NCBI RefSeq assembly: GCF_013839525.1
Contig: NZ_JACDIS010000004.1
Span: forward strand, 62,001 to 126,000
From: Chthonobacter rhizosphaerae
GTDB taxonomy: Bacteria; Pseudomonadota; Alphaproteobacteria; Rhizobiales; Pleomorphomonadaceae
Length of the DNA stretch: 64,000 nt
Direction of reading: 5' to 3'
Shown here: piece by piece, positions 54,496-63,339 of the stretch
Numbering within the stretch: the first letter of the stretch is position 1
Layout of the letters: each line of letters begins with the position of its first letter
The notes under the pieces: generated by a model
Told to the model about the DNA's origin: nothing
What the model saw: only the letters and a program-made list of their open reading frames with translations
Database searches by the model: none
Translations under genes and position numbers: made by a program

Positions 54496-54660
54496 GCCCA
54501 GCTCCGTTGTCCAGCCTTCGGGGGTGAAATGCGGCGGCGCACCACTTTGTTTCCGCCGCGCCGCCCGGTTTCCGCCCCGGCGGCGGCGTCGGCTCCCCAG
54601 GCGAAGCCCGTCCCGCGGGCGCAGCCCGCCCCGGCGGCGGGCCGCGCCGCCCGGCCGGGG

Positions 54661-55503
54661 TCACGCGATGGCGCGGAACTGCTGGGTCGTGTCCGGGTCC
54701 ACCTCCACGGCGTGGTCGAAGCCCGCGCCGGACCAGACCCTGGCGCGGATCACCGCCTTGCCGTCCTCCACGCAGATGCGCTGGTAGGCGTTCGGCTCGT
54801 CGCGGAGCCGCGTGGAGGTGGCGGACGCGGTCTGCACCACCACCATCGGGGCGGCGTCGCGCGGGCGCACGTCCGTGCGCCGCGGGTCCACGGCCGCCGG
54901 CTCCACCACGCGCAGGTAGCCCCGGTGCAGGTGGCCGGCGAGGGCCAGGCGCACGCCGTGGTCCTCGAACATGCGCAGCGCCTCGTCGGCCCGGCCCACC
55001 ACGCGGGTGTCCGGCGCGTAGGGCGGCGGCAGGAAAGGATGGTGGCCGACCACGATCTTGAACTTGTGGTCCGGCGCCCGCTTCAGCCGGCGGGCGGTGC
55101 GCTCGATCTGGTCGCCGCTGATCCGCCCGTGCGACCAGTCGAGCTCGAAGGCGGCGCGCCGGGCGGTGTTGATGCCCACCACGAACAACTCGTCGTCCTC
55201 GTAGGTCGGCTCCACCTCCTTGTGGATGTAGCGCCGGTAGCGCCGCCAGGGATCGAAGAAGCGCTGGAACAGGTGGTGGAACGAGATGTCGTGGTTGCCC
55301 GGCACGGCGAACCACGGCGCCTCCAGCCGTCCCACGAAGGCCTTGGCGTCGCAATATTCGCGCCGCTTCGCCCTCTGGGTGAAGTCGCCGCTGATGATCA
55401 CCAGGTCGGGCGTATAGGCGTTGATGTCGTCGACGAGGGCCTCCACCACGGCGTCGTCGACCCGCCCGAAGTGAAGGTCGGAGATGTGGGCGATCCTCTT
55501 CAT
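54661..55503 (-). CDS. Calcineurin-like metallophosphoesterase
   Basis: 280 residues from ATG 55503. Metal ligands in order: AHISDLHFG near 5, IISGDFTQRA near 37, VPGNHDISFHH near 67, VVGHHPFLPP near 150 and LAGHLHRG near 185. The arrangement matches cyclic nucleotide phosphodiesterase (CpdA/IcC-like) members. A frame to 55554 adds a Pro/Glu leader. Substrate not assignable. 165 bp separate it from yihY. Confidence 0.88.
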   Translation of the reverse strand: MKRIAHISDLHFGRVDDAVVEALVDDINAYTPDLVIISGDFTQRAKRREYCDAKAFVGRLEAPWFAVPGNHDISFHHLFQRFFDPWRRYRRYIHKEVEPTYEDDELFVVGINTARRAAFELDWSHGRISGDQIERTARRLKRAPDHKFKIVVGHHPFLPPPYAPDTRVVGRADEALRMFEDHGVRLALAGHLHRGYLRVVEPAAVDPRRTDVRPRDAAPMVVVQTASATSTRLRDEPNAYQRICVEDGKAVIRARVWSGAGFDHAVEVDPDTTQQFRAIA

Positions 55504-55678
55504 CGGCGGTCCTTCCGGCTCGTTGGCCGCCGGCTCGGGCGGCCCGGCCGCCACGTCCGGCGGCCCGAGCGGTCAACCACCGATGCCGGGCCCGGTTCCC
55601 GGCCACCCGCCTACCGGCCGCAGCCGGCCTGCGGTCGGCCGTCCCGGTCGGCCCCCTCAGGCCCGGGACGCGCCCGCC

Positions 55679-56860
55679 TCACCCCGCCGGGGCGCCCGAC
55701 CGGCGCAGCCGGATCTCGATCCGCCGGCGCTCCGCCACATTGGCGAAGGTCGCGCCCTCGATCACCCGGCCGTCGGTGCCGATCAGATGGGCGGCGGAGA
55801 GCGGCAGGATGTCGAGCCCCTGCAGCCGGGCGTCCCCGGCCAGCGCCTTCGACACCGCCACCGCCCGGGCGAGCCCCAGCCCGGCGTTGTCAGCAGGCAC
55901 CAGCCGGTCCACCGGCTGCCCGCCGCGCACCACGTCGAGGAGCGCCCCGTCGAGGTTCGACACCCGCTCGCGGGCGACCGGCTGCTCGTCCGTGTGGCCG
56001 ATCACCTCGATCACGTCCACGTCGTAGCGGTCGACGAGCTCCTTCAGCCGCGCGGCGGTGCGGTCGTGCAGGCGGGCGGCGAAGTCGGGGCCGAGCGCAG
56101 CGCTGCCGGTCTCGAAGTAGAAGCCCTCCCCTTCGCGCAGCGTCAGGATGGGCGGCAGGTCGGTCGGCCTGCCGTCCCGGCCGGGTTCCACGTCCGCGAG
56201 GTCGTCGACCCTCTCGCGGAGCGCCGCCATCTCGCGCTCCGCCTCCACCAGCTTGCGGTTGACCGCCTCCTCGCGGGTCCGGCTCTCGGTCACGAAGTCC
56301 GCCACCGCGTCCACGGTCAGCGGCGCGTCCGGGGCGACGCCGAGACGCTCGCGGAGCGCGTCGCCGAGCGCCACGTCGGCGACCACCCGCTCCACGCCCT
56401 TCTCCTCGGCGAGCGGCGCCAGCGCCTTGATCAGGTCGCTGTCCTCGACGAGCCTGGCCGGGTCGAGCCCCGCCGCCTTCAGCGTCTCCACCGTCCCGTC
56501 CGCCGCCACCAGCCGGTCCCAGGTGTCCGCCGGCGCCGGGGCGACCGCCACCGGCGAGGTCGCCCCGAGGCCGTCCGTCACCGCCGCGTCGACCACCGTC
56601 GCGTCCGGCGGCGGGGCGAGGCTGGCCAGCCGCGCCTCGTCGCGGAAGCCGTCGAGGAGGGCGCGGGTCTGCAGCGTCTCCACCTTCGCCTGCTGCAGCG
56701 CGTCCTCCAGGCCGGCGAGCTTCAGCTTGGCGTCGGCGAGGAGCGCCGCGAGCGCGATCAGCAGGCAGAAGACCAGGAGGAGCAGGAGCTCCGCCATGGT
56801 GAGGCCCAGGATGAGGCCCTGGCGGTAGGACCCGTTCTGGCGGTCGACCCCTGGCGTCAT
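55679..56860 (-). CDS. MotB/OmpA-like protein of a four-gene envelope operon
   Basis: 393 residues. One N-terminal TM (about 18-40) with a Glu, E24, at the start of the helix (TMAELLLLLVFCLLI), where stator proteins MotB/ExbD/TolR carry an Asp. A periplasmic coiled-coil/linker region follows (about 40-240), then an OmpA-like peptidoglycan-binding domain: FYFETGSAALG near 252, VIEVIGHTDEQPVARERVSNL near 288, GLGLARAVAVSKAL near 330, and ERRRIEIRLRRSG at the end. ATG 56860 overlaps the stop of the MotA-like gene (ATGA). The layout is that of a stator B subunit; whether E24 conducts protons is inference. Confidence 0.8.
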   Translation of the reverse strand: MTPGVDRQNGSYRQGLILGLTMAELLLLLVFCLLIALAALLADAKLKLAGLEDALQQAKVETLQTRALLDGFRDEARLASLAPPPDATVVDAAVTDGLGATSPVAVAPAPADTWDRLVAADGTVETLKAAGLDPARLVEDSDLIKALAPLAEEKGVERVVADVALGDALRERLGVAPDAPLTVDAVADFVTESRTREEAVNRKLVEAEREMAALRERVDDLADVEPGRDGRPTDLPPILTLREGEGFYFETGSAALGPDFAARLHDRTAARLKELVDRYDVDVIEVIGHTDEQPVARERVSNLDGALLDVVRGGQPVDRLVPADNAGLGLARAVAVSKALAGDARLQGLDILPLSAAHLIGTDGRVIEGATFANVAERRRIEIRLRRSGAPAG

Positions 56861-57894
56861 CGGGCGGTCTCCTCGATCTCGGCGGCCGCGAAGGCGGCCG
56901 GGCTGCGGGTCTCCGGGGCTGCCGCCCCGGGCGGCCCCGGCTCGGGCGGCCTCGGCTCGGGCGGCCTCGGTTCGGGCGGCCTCGGTTCGGTGGGACGGTC
57001 CTCGGCCGCGGGCGGCCTCCGCTCGGGCGGGTGGTCCACCGGCGCGTACGGGGCCGCCGGGTCGCCGTCCGGCGGCTGCTCCAGCGGCGCGGTCAGCTGC
57101 TCGGCGTGGCGGGCGAGCGCGGCGGCCAGCCGGTCCATGGCGGCGGCGTGGTCGGCGAGGAGCCCGGCCATCCGGTCCACCGCCCGGTCCAGCCCCTCCG
57201 ACCGCCCGCCGGCGGTCTCCACGGGCCGCGACCCGGCGAGCGGCCAGCGCATTCCGCTCCGCGGCTCCGGCGCGTCGCCGGCGCCGATCCGCCGCGTCGC
57301 CCCCTCCAGCGCCTCCGCGAGGGCCGCCGCCTGCTCGCCGAGTCGGCGCAGGTCGTCCAAGCCCTCCTCGGCCGACTGGCGGGCGCTGCGGCGGAAGTGG
57401 TTCATCTCCACCACCGTCCCGTCCAGCTCCCGGCGCACCCGCCGGGCGGCATCGGCGAGCTCCAGCCGGGTCACCCGCTCCACCTCCGCCGGATCGCGGC
57501 GCATCTGGTTCATGAAGAGGCGCAGCGCGATGCCGGCGATCGTGGTGGCGATCGCGACGCCGAAGTTGCGCACGATCTCCTCCGCCGCCCCCGACACGGT
57601 GAACTGCCACAGCGACACGCCGAGCGACGTCAGCGTGAACAGGAAGCCCATGTAGTAGAGGTTGTCGCCGGTCTGGTCGTCGCGCAGCAGCAGCCCCTTG
57701 GCGAGGCGCACGGTCGCCGCGTAGGCGATCATGATGGCGACCGGCACGAAGGTCACCCAGCCGGCCGGGATGCCCGCCGTCTTGGCGATCAGGATGTAGA
57801 AGGCCCCGAGCGCCACGAAGGCGATGAAGACGAGGGCGTCGAGGAAGCCGGTGGCGTTTCCGCCGTCCGGCGCGTCGGATCGGCCGCGGGCCAT
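56857..57894 (-). CDS. MotA/ExbB-like membrane protein of the same operon
   Basis: 345 residues, four TM segments (about 19-39, 45-64, 79-98, 108-127). The last two, NLYYMGFLFTLTSLGVSLWQ and NFGVAIATTIAGIALRLFM, resemble the TM3/TM4 pair of MotA/ExbB/ZorA. A cytoplasmic region of about 215 residues follows with coiled-coil character (residues about 135-190 and 235-270), ending in a Pro-Glu tail with repeated RPPEP units near 310-325. Remote similarity only; no database check was possible. Starts overlap the VWA gene (ATGA) and it ends overlapping the MotB-like gene. Confidence 0.65.
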   Translation of the reverse strand: MARGRSDAPDGGNATGFLDALVFIAFVALGAFYILIAKTAGIPAGWVTFVPVAIMIAYAATVRLAKGLLLRDDQTGDNLYYMGFLFTLTSLGVSLWQFTVSGAAEEIVRNFGVAIATTIAGIALRLFMNQMRRDPAEVERVTRLELADAARRVRRELDGTVVEMNHFRRSARQSAEEGLDDLRRLGEQAAALAEALEGATRRIGAGDAPEPRSGMRWPLAGSRPVETAGGRSEGLDRAVDRMAGLLADHAAAMDRLAAALARHAEQLTAPLEQPPDGDPAAPYAPVDHPPERRPPAAEDRPTEPRPPEPRPPEPRPPEPGPPGAAAPETRSPAAFAAAEIEETAR

Positions 57895-58724
57895 CAGCCT
57901 GTCCCCTGCAGCTTCACGGCCTCGGTCAGGTGGCCGTTCATGTCCGTCACCCAGCGCTCCCAGAAGCGGATGTGCTCGCCGCTGTCGAACGGCCGCGCGC
58001 CCGCCCGCCGCTGCACGTAGAGCACCGTCACGCCGGCGCCGCCGAGGTCCGTGCGCACGTCCGGATAGGCCGGCGAGGCGCGGAACCGCTCGAAGCTGAG
58101 GTCGCCGGCGTAGTGCGAATAGTCCGGCGTGTTCTCCAGCATGTCGGAGACCACCACCAGGGTCTTGTCCCGGCCCGCCGCCGCCCGCCCCTCGAAATGG
58201 TCGATGGCGATCCGCTGCACCGCCTTCATGATCGGCGACGTGCCGGCCGGGTTCGCCGGCAGGCCGTTGGCGAGGAGGTCCCCGAGCGGCCGGCGGAAGC
58301 CCTCCTGGAAGGCCCGTTGCACCGCCTCCGGGTTGGCGGTCAGCTCCGACAGCCCCTCCCCCGTCCCGGGGTTGCAGCGGGAGAACAGCACCCGGCCGGT
58401 CGCCCGGTCCGGCTCCAGCACGCGCAGCTCCAGGAGCCCATGGGTCGGCAGCGCGTCCGCGATGTCGAGGACGCGCGTCTCCACCTGCCGCCGCGCCGGC
58501 TCCGGCAGGTCGTCCGACACGTCGAGGAGCACCACCGTCACGGCGCGCGGCCCGTCCACCGGGCAGAGCGTCTCGGCCACGAGGGCCGGCGCCGCCTCGA
58601 TGGAGGCGTTCAGCCACAGGATGGCGCCGAAGCCGGCGGCCGCCAGCAGCGCCAGCGCCGCGCCCGCGGCGATCTTCCAGCCGTCGCCCGCGCCGCCGCG
58701 CCGCCTACGCCGTCCGCGCGCCAT
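57894..58724 (-). CDS. Membrane-anchored VWA-like protein of the same operon
   Basis: 276 residues. A very basic start ([10 protein letters not shown]), TM at about 16-38, then a periplasmic domain with a von Willebrand A-like pattern: strand VTVVLLDVSDD with D68 and S70 in a MIDAS-like DxS, PAGTSPIMKAVQRI as the second metal loop, and TLVVVSDMLENTPDYS as the third. Two Cys (C54 and one in FSRCNPG) may form a disulfide. ATG 58724 lies 20 bases inside the upstream gene. The metal-binding residues suggest it contacts a partner through a metal ion; function unknown. Confidence 0.65.
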   Translation of the reverse strand: MARGRRRRRGGAGDGWKIAAGAALALLAAAGFGAILWLNASIEAAPALVAETLCPVDGPRAVTVVLLDVSDDLPEPARRQVETRVLDIADALPTHGLLELRVLEPDRATGRVLFSRCNPGTGEGLSELTANPEAVQRAFQEGFRRPLGDLLANGLPANPAGTSPIMKAVQRIAIDHFEGRAAAGRDKTLVVVSDMLENTPDYSHYAGDLSFERFRASPAYPDVRTDLGGAGVTVLYVQRRAGARPFDSGEHIRFWERWVTDMNGHLTEAVKLQGTG

Positions 58725-60150
58725 GGGGCTCCTCCCCGATCAGGTCGTCGATCTGATGATAGCCGCTCACGGCGTCGTCGAAAGCGGCGTGCACCGCCGC
58801 CACCTCCCGCTCCAGCAACCCTTGCGTGTCCACGATGGCCTGCCGGAGGTCCGTCCGCGCCGGCCCGGCGAGGTCCGCCGAAACCGGCAGCCGGCGCAGC
58901 GTCACCCGCTCGGCGAAGCGCGCCGGCGGCGGCGTCGCCCGCGCCTCCCGGTTGGCGGCGCGATAGAGCGCCAGAAGCGTGTTCGCCGTCGTCTCCAGGT
59001 GCGCCTCGTGCGCCTCGAACAGGCGGATCAGCCGGGCGCGCTGGTCCAGGATGGCGTCGTATTCGCCGCGCCGCACGGCGAGGTCCCGGTGCGCGTCCTC
59101 CATGGTCTCGATGTTGTCGTCCCGCACTTCGAGGAGCGTGTCGATCAGCTCCTGCTTGCGCCGGATGTAGGTGTCCCGGGCGGTCGTCAGCCGGCGCTCG
59201 ATGTCGCCGAAGCCCGGATAGGGGTCGACGGTCGCGAAGCCGTCGAGGAGCGCCACCACCGAGAAGAAGAAGCCGATGCCGAAGAAGAGCCACGACTTCA
59301 CGTCGGCGAGGTCCGCCGGCGCCGCCGTCAGCCGCTCCATCACCAGTCGCCCGGCGTCCGCCTGCAGGGTCGCGGCCACCTCGCGGTAGTGGGCGAGCGC
59401 CAGGTTGAGGCCGACCGCGAAGGCGAACCAGGCGGCGAGCCCGACGAGGCCCACGAGCTTGCGGAACAGGTTCCGGTGCACCAGCTCCGGCACGGCGAGC
59501 CGGCCGATCAGGAAGCTCGCCATCACGTTCAGCATGGCGAAGGCGAGCGCCTCGGTGGTGCCGCCGAGAAGGCCGGTCGCCGACCCGCGCGCCAGGAAGG
59601 CGCCGTTCACCACGGTCTCGATCAGGAGCAGGAAGGCCAGCAGGCCGAACTTCAGCGCCTGGGCGCCGGCGGAAGGCGGGCGCGGCGAGCGCTCCAGCCG
59701 GTGCCGGCGCTTGAACGCGTCCTTCTCGGTCTCCAGGTCCCGCAGCGTGCGGCGCAGCCCGTGCAGTTCGTCCCGCCCGGTCGCCGCCTCGGCGCGGAAC
59801 TCGCTCACCGCCGCCGGGGCCGCATGGCGGATCGCCGCGAAGCGGCCCTCCAGGTCCAGGCCCGCCAGCCGCTCGCCATAGACCTGCAGCTGGTCCATCA
59901 GCACCCCGTGGGAGGCCTTCAGCTCCGCGTCCACCCGCTCGACGATCCGGCTCTCCACCTCGTCCAGGGTGGCGCTGTCGGTCGGCGGCTCCCCGGCCGC
60001 GCCGCGCTCGCGCCCGCGCTCCTTCAGGCCGAGGTCGGCGGCCACCCGGTCCGGGTCGAGGTCGGCGAAAAGCTCGATGCTCGGCTTCAGGTCGTGCGGC
60101 TCCCGCCTCAGGCCCTGCACCAGTCGCGACAACGCATTGGATTTCGCCAC
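58705..60150 (-). CDS. Four-TM coiled-coil membrane protein, first gene of the operon
   Basis: 481 residues, not recognised. A cytoplasmic N-terminal region of about 165 residues has helical coiled-coil stretches (about 55-150), four TM segments lie near 168-190, 203-222, 234-255 and 288-307, ending FFFSVVALLDGFATVDPYPG, and a long cytoplasmic helical C-terminal region of about 160 residues follows (KQELIDTLLEVRDDNIETME). GTG 60150 is preferred over GTG 60156 because GAGGG (60160-60156) is then five bases upstream. Its stop lies 20 bases beyond the VWA gene start. Probably the cytoplasmic-membrane scaffold of the complex (inference). Confidence 0.65.
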   Translation of the reverse strand: MAKSNALSRLVQGLRREPHDLKPSIELFADLDPDRVAADLGLKERGRERGAAGEPPTDSATLDEVESRIVERVDAELKASHGVLMDQLQVYGERLAGLDLEGRFAAIRHAAPAAVSEFRAEAATGRDELHGLRRTLRDLETEKDAFKRRHRLERSPRPPSAGAQALKFGLLAFLLLIETVVNGAFLARGSATGLLGGTTEALAFAMLNVMASFLIGRLAVPELVHRNLFRKLVGLVGLAAWFAFAVGLNLALAHYREVAATLQADAGRLVMERLTAAPADLADVKSWLFFGIGFFFSVVALLDGFATVDPYPGFGDIERRLTTARDTYIRRKQELIDTLLEVRDDNIETMEDAHRDLAVRRGEYDAILDQRARLIRLFEAHEAHLETTANTLLALYRAANREARATPPPARFAERVTLRRLPVSADLAGPARTDLRQAIVDTQGLLEREVAAVHAAFDDAVSGYHQIDDLIGEEPHGARTA

Positions 60151-60156
60151 GGACAC

Positions 60157-60490
60157 CCTCGATCAGGCCGCGGCCCCTCGCTTCAGGGCCGTCGACTGCT
60201 TTCCTTCAGAACGGGTCACCCGGTCTGACTGTTTCTGAACCGGCCCCGCCGTCCCGCACGCGCCGGCGGCGCCCGGAGGTCCCGCGACGGGCGGGCGCCT
60301 CCTCCTGCCCGCATGTGCGGTCTTTGTGGCCTTTCTGCAACCGGCGGACCACTCAGCTTCGTCCACCGGCCCACGGCGGGGCAAGGCCTCTTCTTAAGAT
60401 TGCGTTAACTTCTCGGACAATCTTTAAGCGCATAGTTCCGTCATGATATATCCTGGGGTGATTCGGTGAGATCCGCCCCGGGAGGGTGCC
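60157..60490. promoter_or_regulatory. Divergent intergenic region between the envelope operon and the nuclease
   Basis: 334 bp with no gene seen. The half near the nuclease (about 60395-60460) is AT-rich with TTGCGTTAACTT and CTTTAAGCGCATAGTT, plausible promoter DNA. No clear palindrome or riboswitch. Two outward promoters are expected here. Confidence 0.3.
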
Positions 60491-61156
60491 ATGACGTCCG
60501 AATTCCTCGTGCCGCTCGCCTGCGCGGCTTTTCTTGCCTGCCTCACGCCCTCCGGAGCGACGGAGGCCGTCCGGGTGGTGGACGGCGACACGATCCGGAT
60601 CGGCCGCGCCACCGTGCGCCTCCACGGCATCGACGCGCCGGAAGCCGGGCAGTCCTGCGCGGCGGCGAACGGGGGGCGGTGGAGCTGCGGCAAGGCCGCC
60701 GTTCGCACGCTGGAAAGTCTCGTGAAGGGGCGCTCGGTCACGTGCGACGACCGGGGCAGCGACGCCTACGGACGCACCCTCGCGGTCTGCGTCGCCGGCG
60801 GCAAGGAGATCAACCGGCTGATGGTGGACTCCGGCGCCGCCTGGGCGTTCCGCCGCTATTCGGACGATTACGCGGCGGCGGAGGACAGGGCCAGGGCCGC
60901 CCGGCGGGGCATCTGGCAGGCGCCGACCGAGACGGCCTGGGACTATCGCGCCCACCGGTGGGACACGGCGGCCGGCGCCGCGCCGGCCAACTGTCCCATC
61001 AAGGGCAATGTGTCCGACAAGGGCCGCATCTACCACGCGCCCTGGAGCCCCTGGTACGAGAAGACCAAGGTCAGCGTCGACAAGGGCGAGCGCTGGTTCT
61101 GCTCCGAGGACGAGGCGATCGCCGCCGGCTGGCGCGCGCCGGACTGGGGCGGCTGA
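60491..61156 (+). CDS. Secreted staphylococcal nuclease-like (thermonuclease) protein
   Basis: 221 residues. Signal peptide at 1-23 (LVPLACAAFLACLTPSGA). SNase fold about 25-145 with RVVDGDTIRIG near 28, RLHGIDAPEAG near 43, and SDAYGRTLAVC near 92 for the catalytic Asp/Arg set. The C-terminal 55 residues (CPIKGNVSDKGRIYHAPWSP and ERWFCSEDEAIAAGWR) form a short Cys-containing domain often attached to such nucleases. GGGAGGG lies six bases before the ATG. It diverges from the four-gene envelope operon and converges on the SDR gene. Confidence 0.9.
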   Translation: MTSEFLVPLACAAFLACLTPSGATEAVRVVDGDTIRIGRATVRLHGIDAPEAGQSCAAANGGRWSCGKAAVRTLESLVKGRSVTCDDRGSDAYGRTLAVCVAGGKEINRLMVDSGAAWAFRRYSDDYAAAEDRARAARRGIWQAPTETAWDYRAHRWDTAAGAAPANCPIKGNVSDKGRIYHAPWSPWYEKTKVSVDKGERWFCSEDEAIAAGWRAPDWGG

Positions 61157-61187
61157 GCGCCGCCCGGTCGCGAACGGCGGAACCGGA

Positions 61188-61967
<780 letters not shown>

Positions 61968-62187
61968 GGGAGGCTCCTGATCCGTTGGGGGACCGCCGGG
62001 GAACCCGCTCGCCGGCTCCCTGTTCCCGGCCGCTCGCGAGGCGTGCGCCTGCAGCCGCCACACGCCAGGCTGAGCCTTTGGCCGGACCACGGAACCGGAA
62101 CGGCCGCGCCTCGTTCGAGTCCGCATCCTGGAAGAGTCCCGGCCCGCTTAGGGTGGCGCCGGTTGTGTCGAGGGAAGGGTCCTGACG

Positions 62188-63339
62188 ATGGCCGAGAAAT
62201 TCCGCACCATGTGGAAAGGCTTCCTGCGCCTCTCCCTCGTCACCATCCCGGTCAAGATGGTCACCGCCACCCGCGCGGCGAACGAGATCCACTTCCACCA
62301 GATCGACCGGAAGACGAACCAGCGGATCCGCTACCAGAAGGTCGTTCCCGGCAAGGGCGAGGTGGCCAAGGAGGATATCGTCCGCGGCTACGAGGTGGAG
62401 CCCGGCCACTACGTGCTCCTGGAGGACGAGGAGCTGGATTCGGTGAAGATCGAGAGCCGGCACACCATCGAGCTCACCCAGTTCGTGGAAGCCTGCGAGA
62501 TCGACCCCCTCTATTTCGAGAAGCCCTATTACCTCCTCCCGGACGGCGACGTCGCCGAGGAGGGCTACCGCACCATCCGGGACGCGCTCCGGGAGATGGG
62601 CAGGGTCGGCATCGGCCAGCAATCCGTGCGCGGCCGGGAGAACCTGGTCACCATCCACCCGGCCGGCGACGGCCTCCTCCTGGAGACCCTGCGCTACGAC
62701 GAGGAGGTGAAGGAGGCCGACGAGGTGTTCGCCGACATCGGCCGCCAGAAGCTCCGGGGCGACCTCCTGGAGATGGCCAAGGACCTGATCGACCGGAAGT
62801 CCGAGCGGTTCGATCCGTCCGCCTTCGAGAACCACTACGCCCAGGCGCTGCGCGAACTGGTCGACCGCAAGATCAAGAGCGGAAAATCGGTCGCCGTCGG
62901 CGAGGAGGAGGCCGAGGGCCCGTCGACCGTGGTCGACTTCATGGAGGCGCTCCGCCGCTCGGTCGCCAAGGAGGGCTCCGGCGCCGGTCCGTCCACCGCC
63001 CGCAAGGAGGAGGAGCGAGCGCCCGCCGCGAAGGCTCCGGCGGCCCGCGCGCGCGGGACCGGCCGGAAGGCCGAGCCCGCTCCCGCCAAGGCGCCTGCTT
63101 CCAAGACCCCTGCCTCCAAGGCGGCGCAGACGGCGCCTGCCTCCAAGGCGCGCGCCAGGACGGCCGCCGCGGCGAACGACCAGCCGTCCCGCTCCGAGCC
63201 CGCCGAGCCGAAGACGGCCCGCCGCGCGAAGCCGGCTCCCGAGGCGTCTCCCAAGCCCGCCGCCAAGCCCGCGCGGTCCAAGGGAGCGGCGGCCGGCGCC
63301 GATGACGCGCCGGCGCCCAAGCGCCGGAGGGCCGGCTGA
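62188..63339 (+). CDS. ku: Ku protein (non-homologous end joining)
   Basis: 383 residues. The bacterial Ku core occupies about 1-265 (MWKGFLRLSLVTIPVKM, HFHQIDRKTNQRIRY, EPGHYVLLEDEELDSVKIES, PYYLLPDG, and FVDRKIKSGKS-like region). The rest is a Lys/Ala/Pro-rich basic tail of about 115 residues with repeated PASK/PAKA units that likely adds non-specific DNA contact. Ku binds broken DNA ends as a homodimer and recruits LigD, whose gene overlaps the stop (TGATG). Confidence 0.95.
   Translation: MAEKFRTMWKGFLRLSLVTIPVKMVTATRAANEIHFHQIDRKTNQRIRYQKVVPGKGEVAKEDIVRGYEVEPGHYVLLEDEELDSVKIESRHTIELTQFVEACEIDPLYFEKPYYLLPDGDVAEEGYRTIRDALREMGRVGIGQQSVRGRENLVTIHPAGDGLLLETLRYDEEVKEADEVFADIGRQKLRGDLLEMAKDLIDRKSERFDPSAFENHYAQALRELVDRKIKSGKSVAVGEEEAEGPSTVVDFMEALRRSVAKEGSGAGPSTARKEEERAPAAKAPAARARGTGRKAEPAPAKAPASKTPASKAAQTAPASKARARTAAAANDQPSRSEPAEPKTARRAKPAPEASPKPAAKPARSKGAAAGADDAPAPKRRRAG

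Noticed and set aside
55679-60150. Calling the envelope operon a Zorya defense system
   Set aside because: Only weak MotA/MotB-like features are shared; no ZorC, ZorD helicase or ZorE nuclease is nearby, and the VWA and four-TM genes are not part of Zorya.
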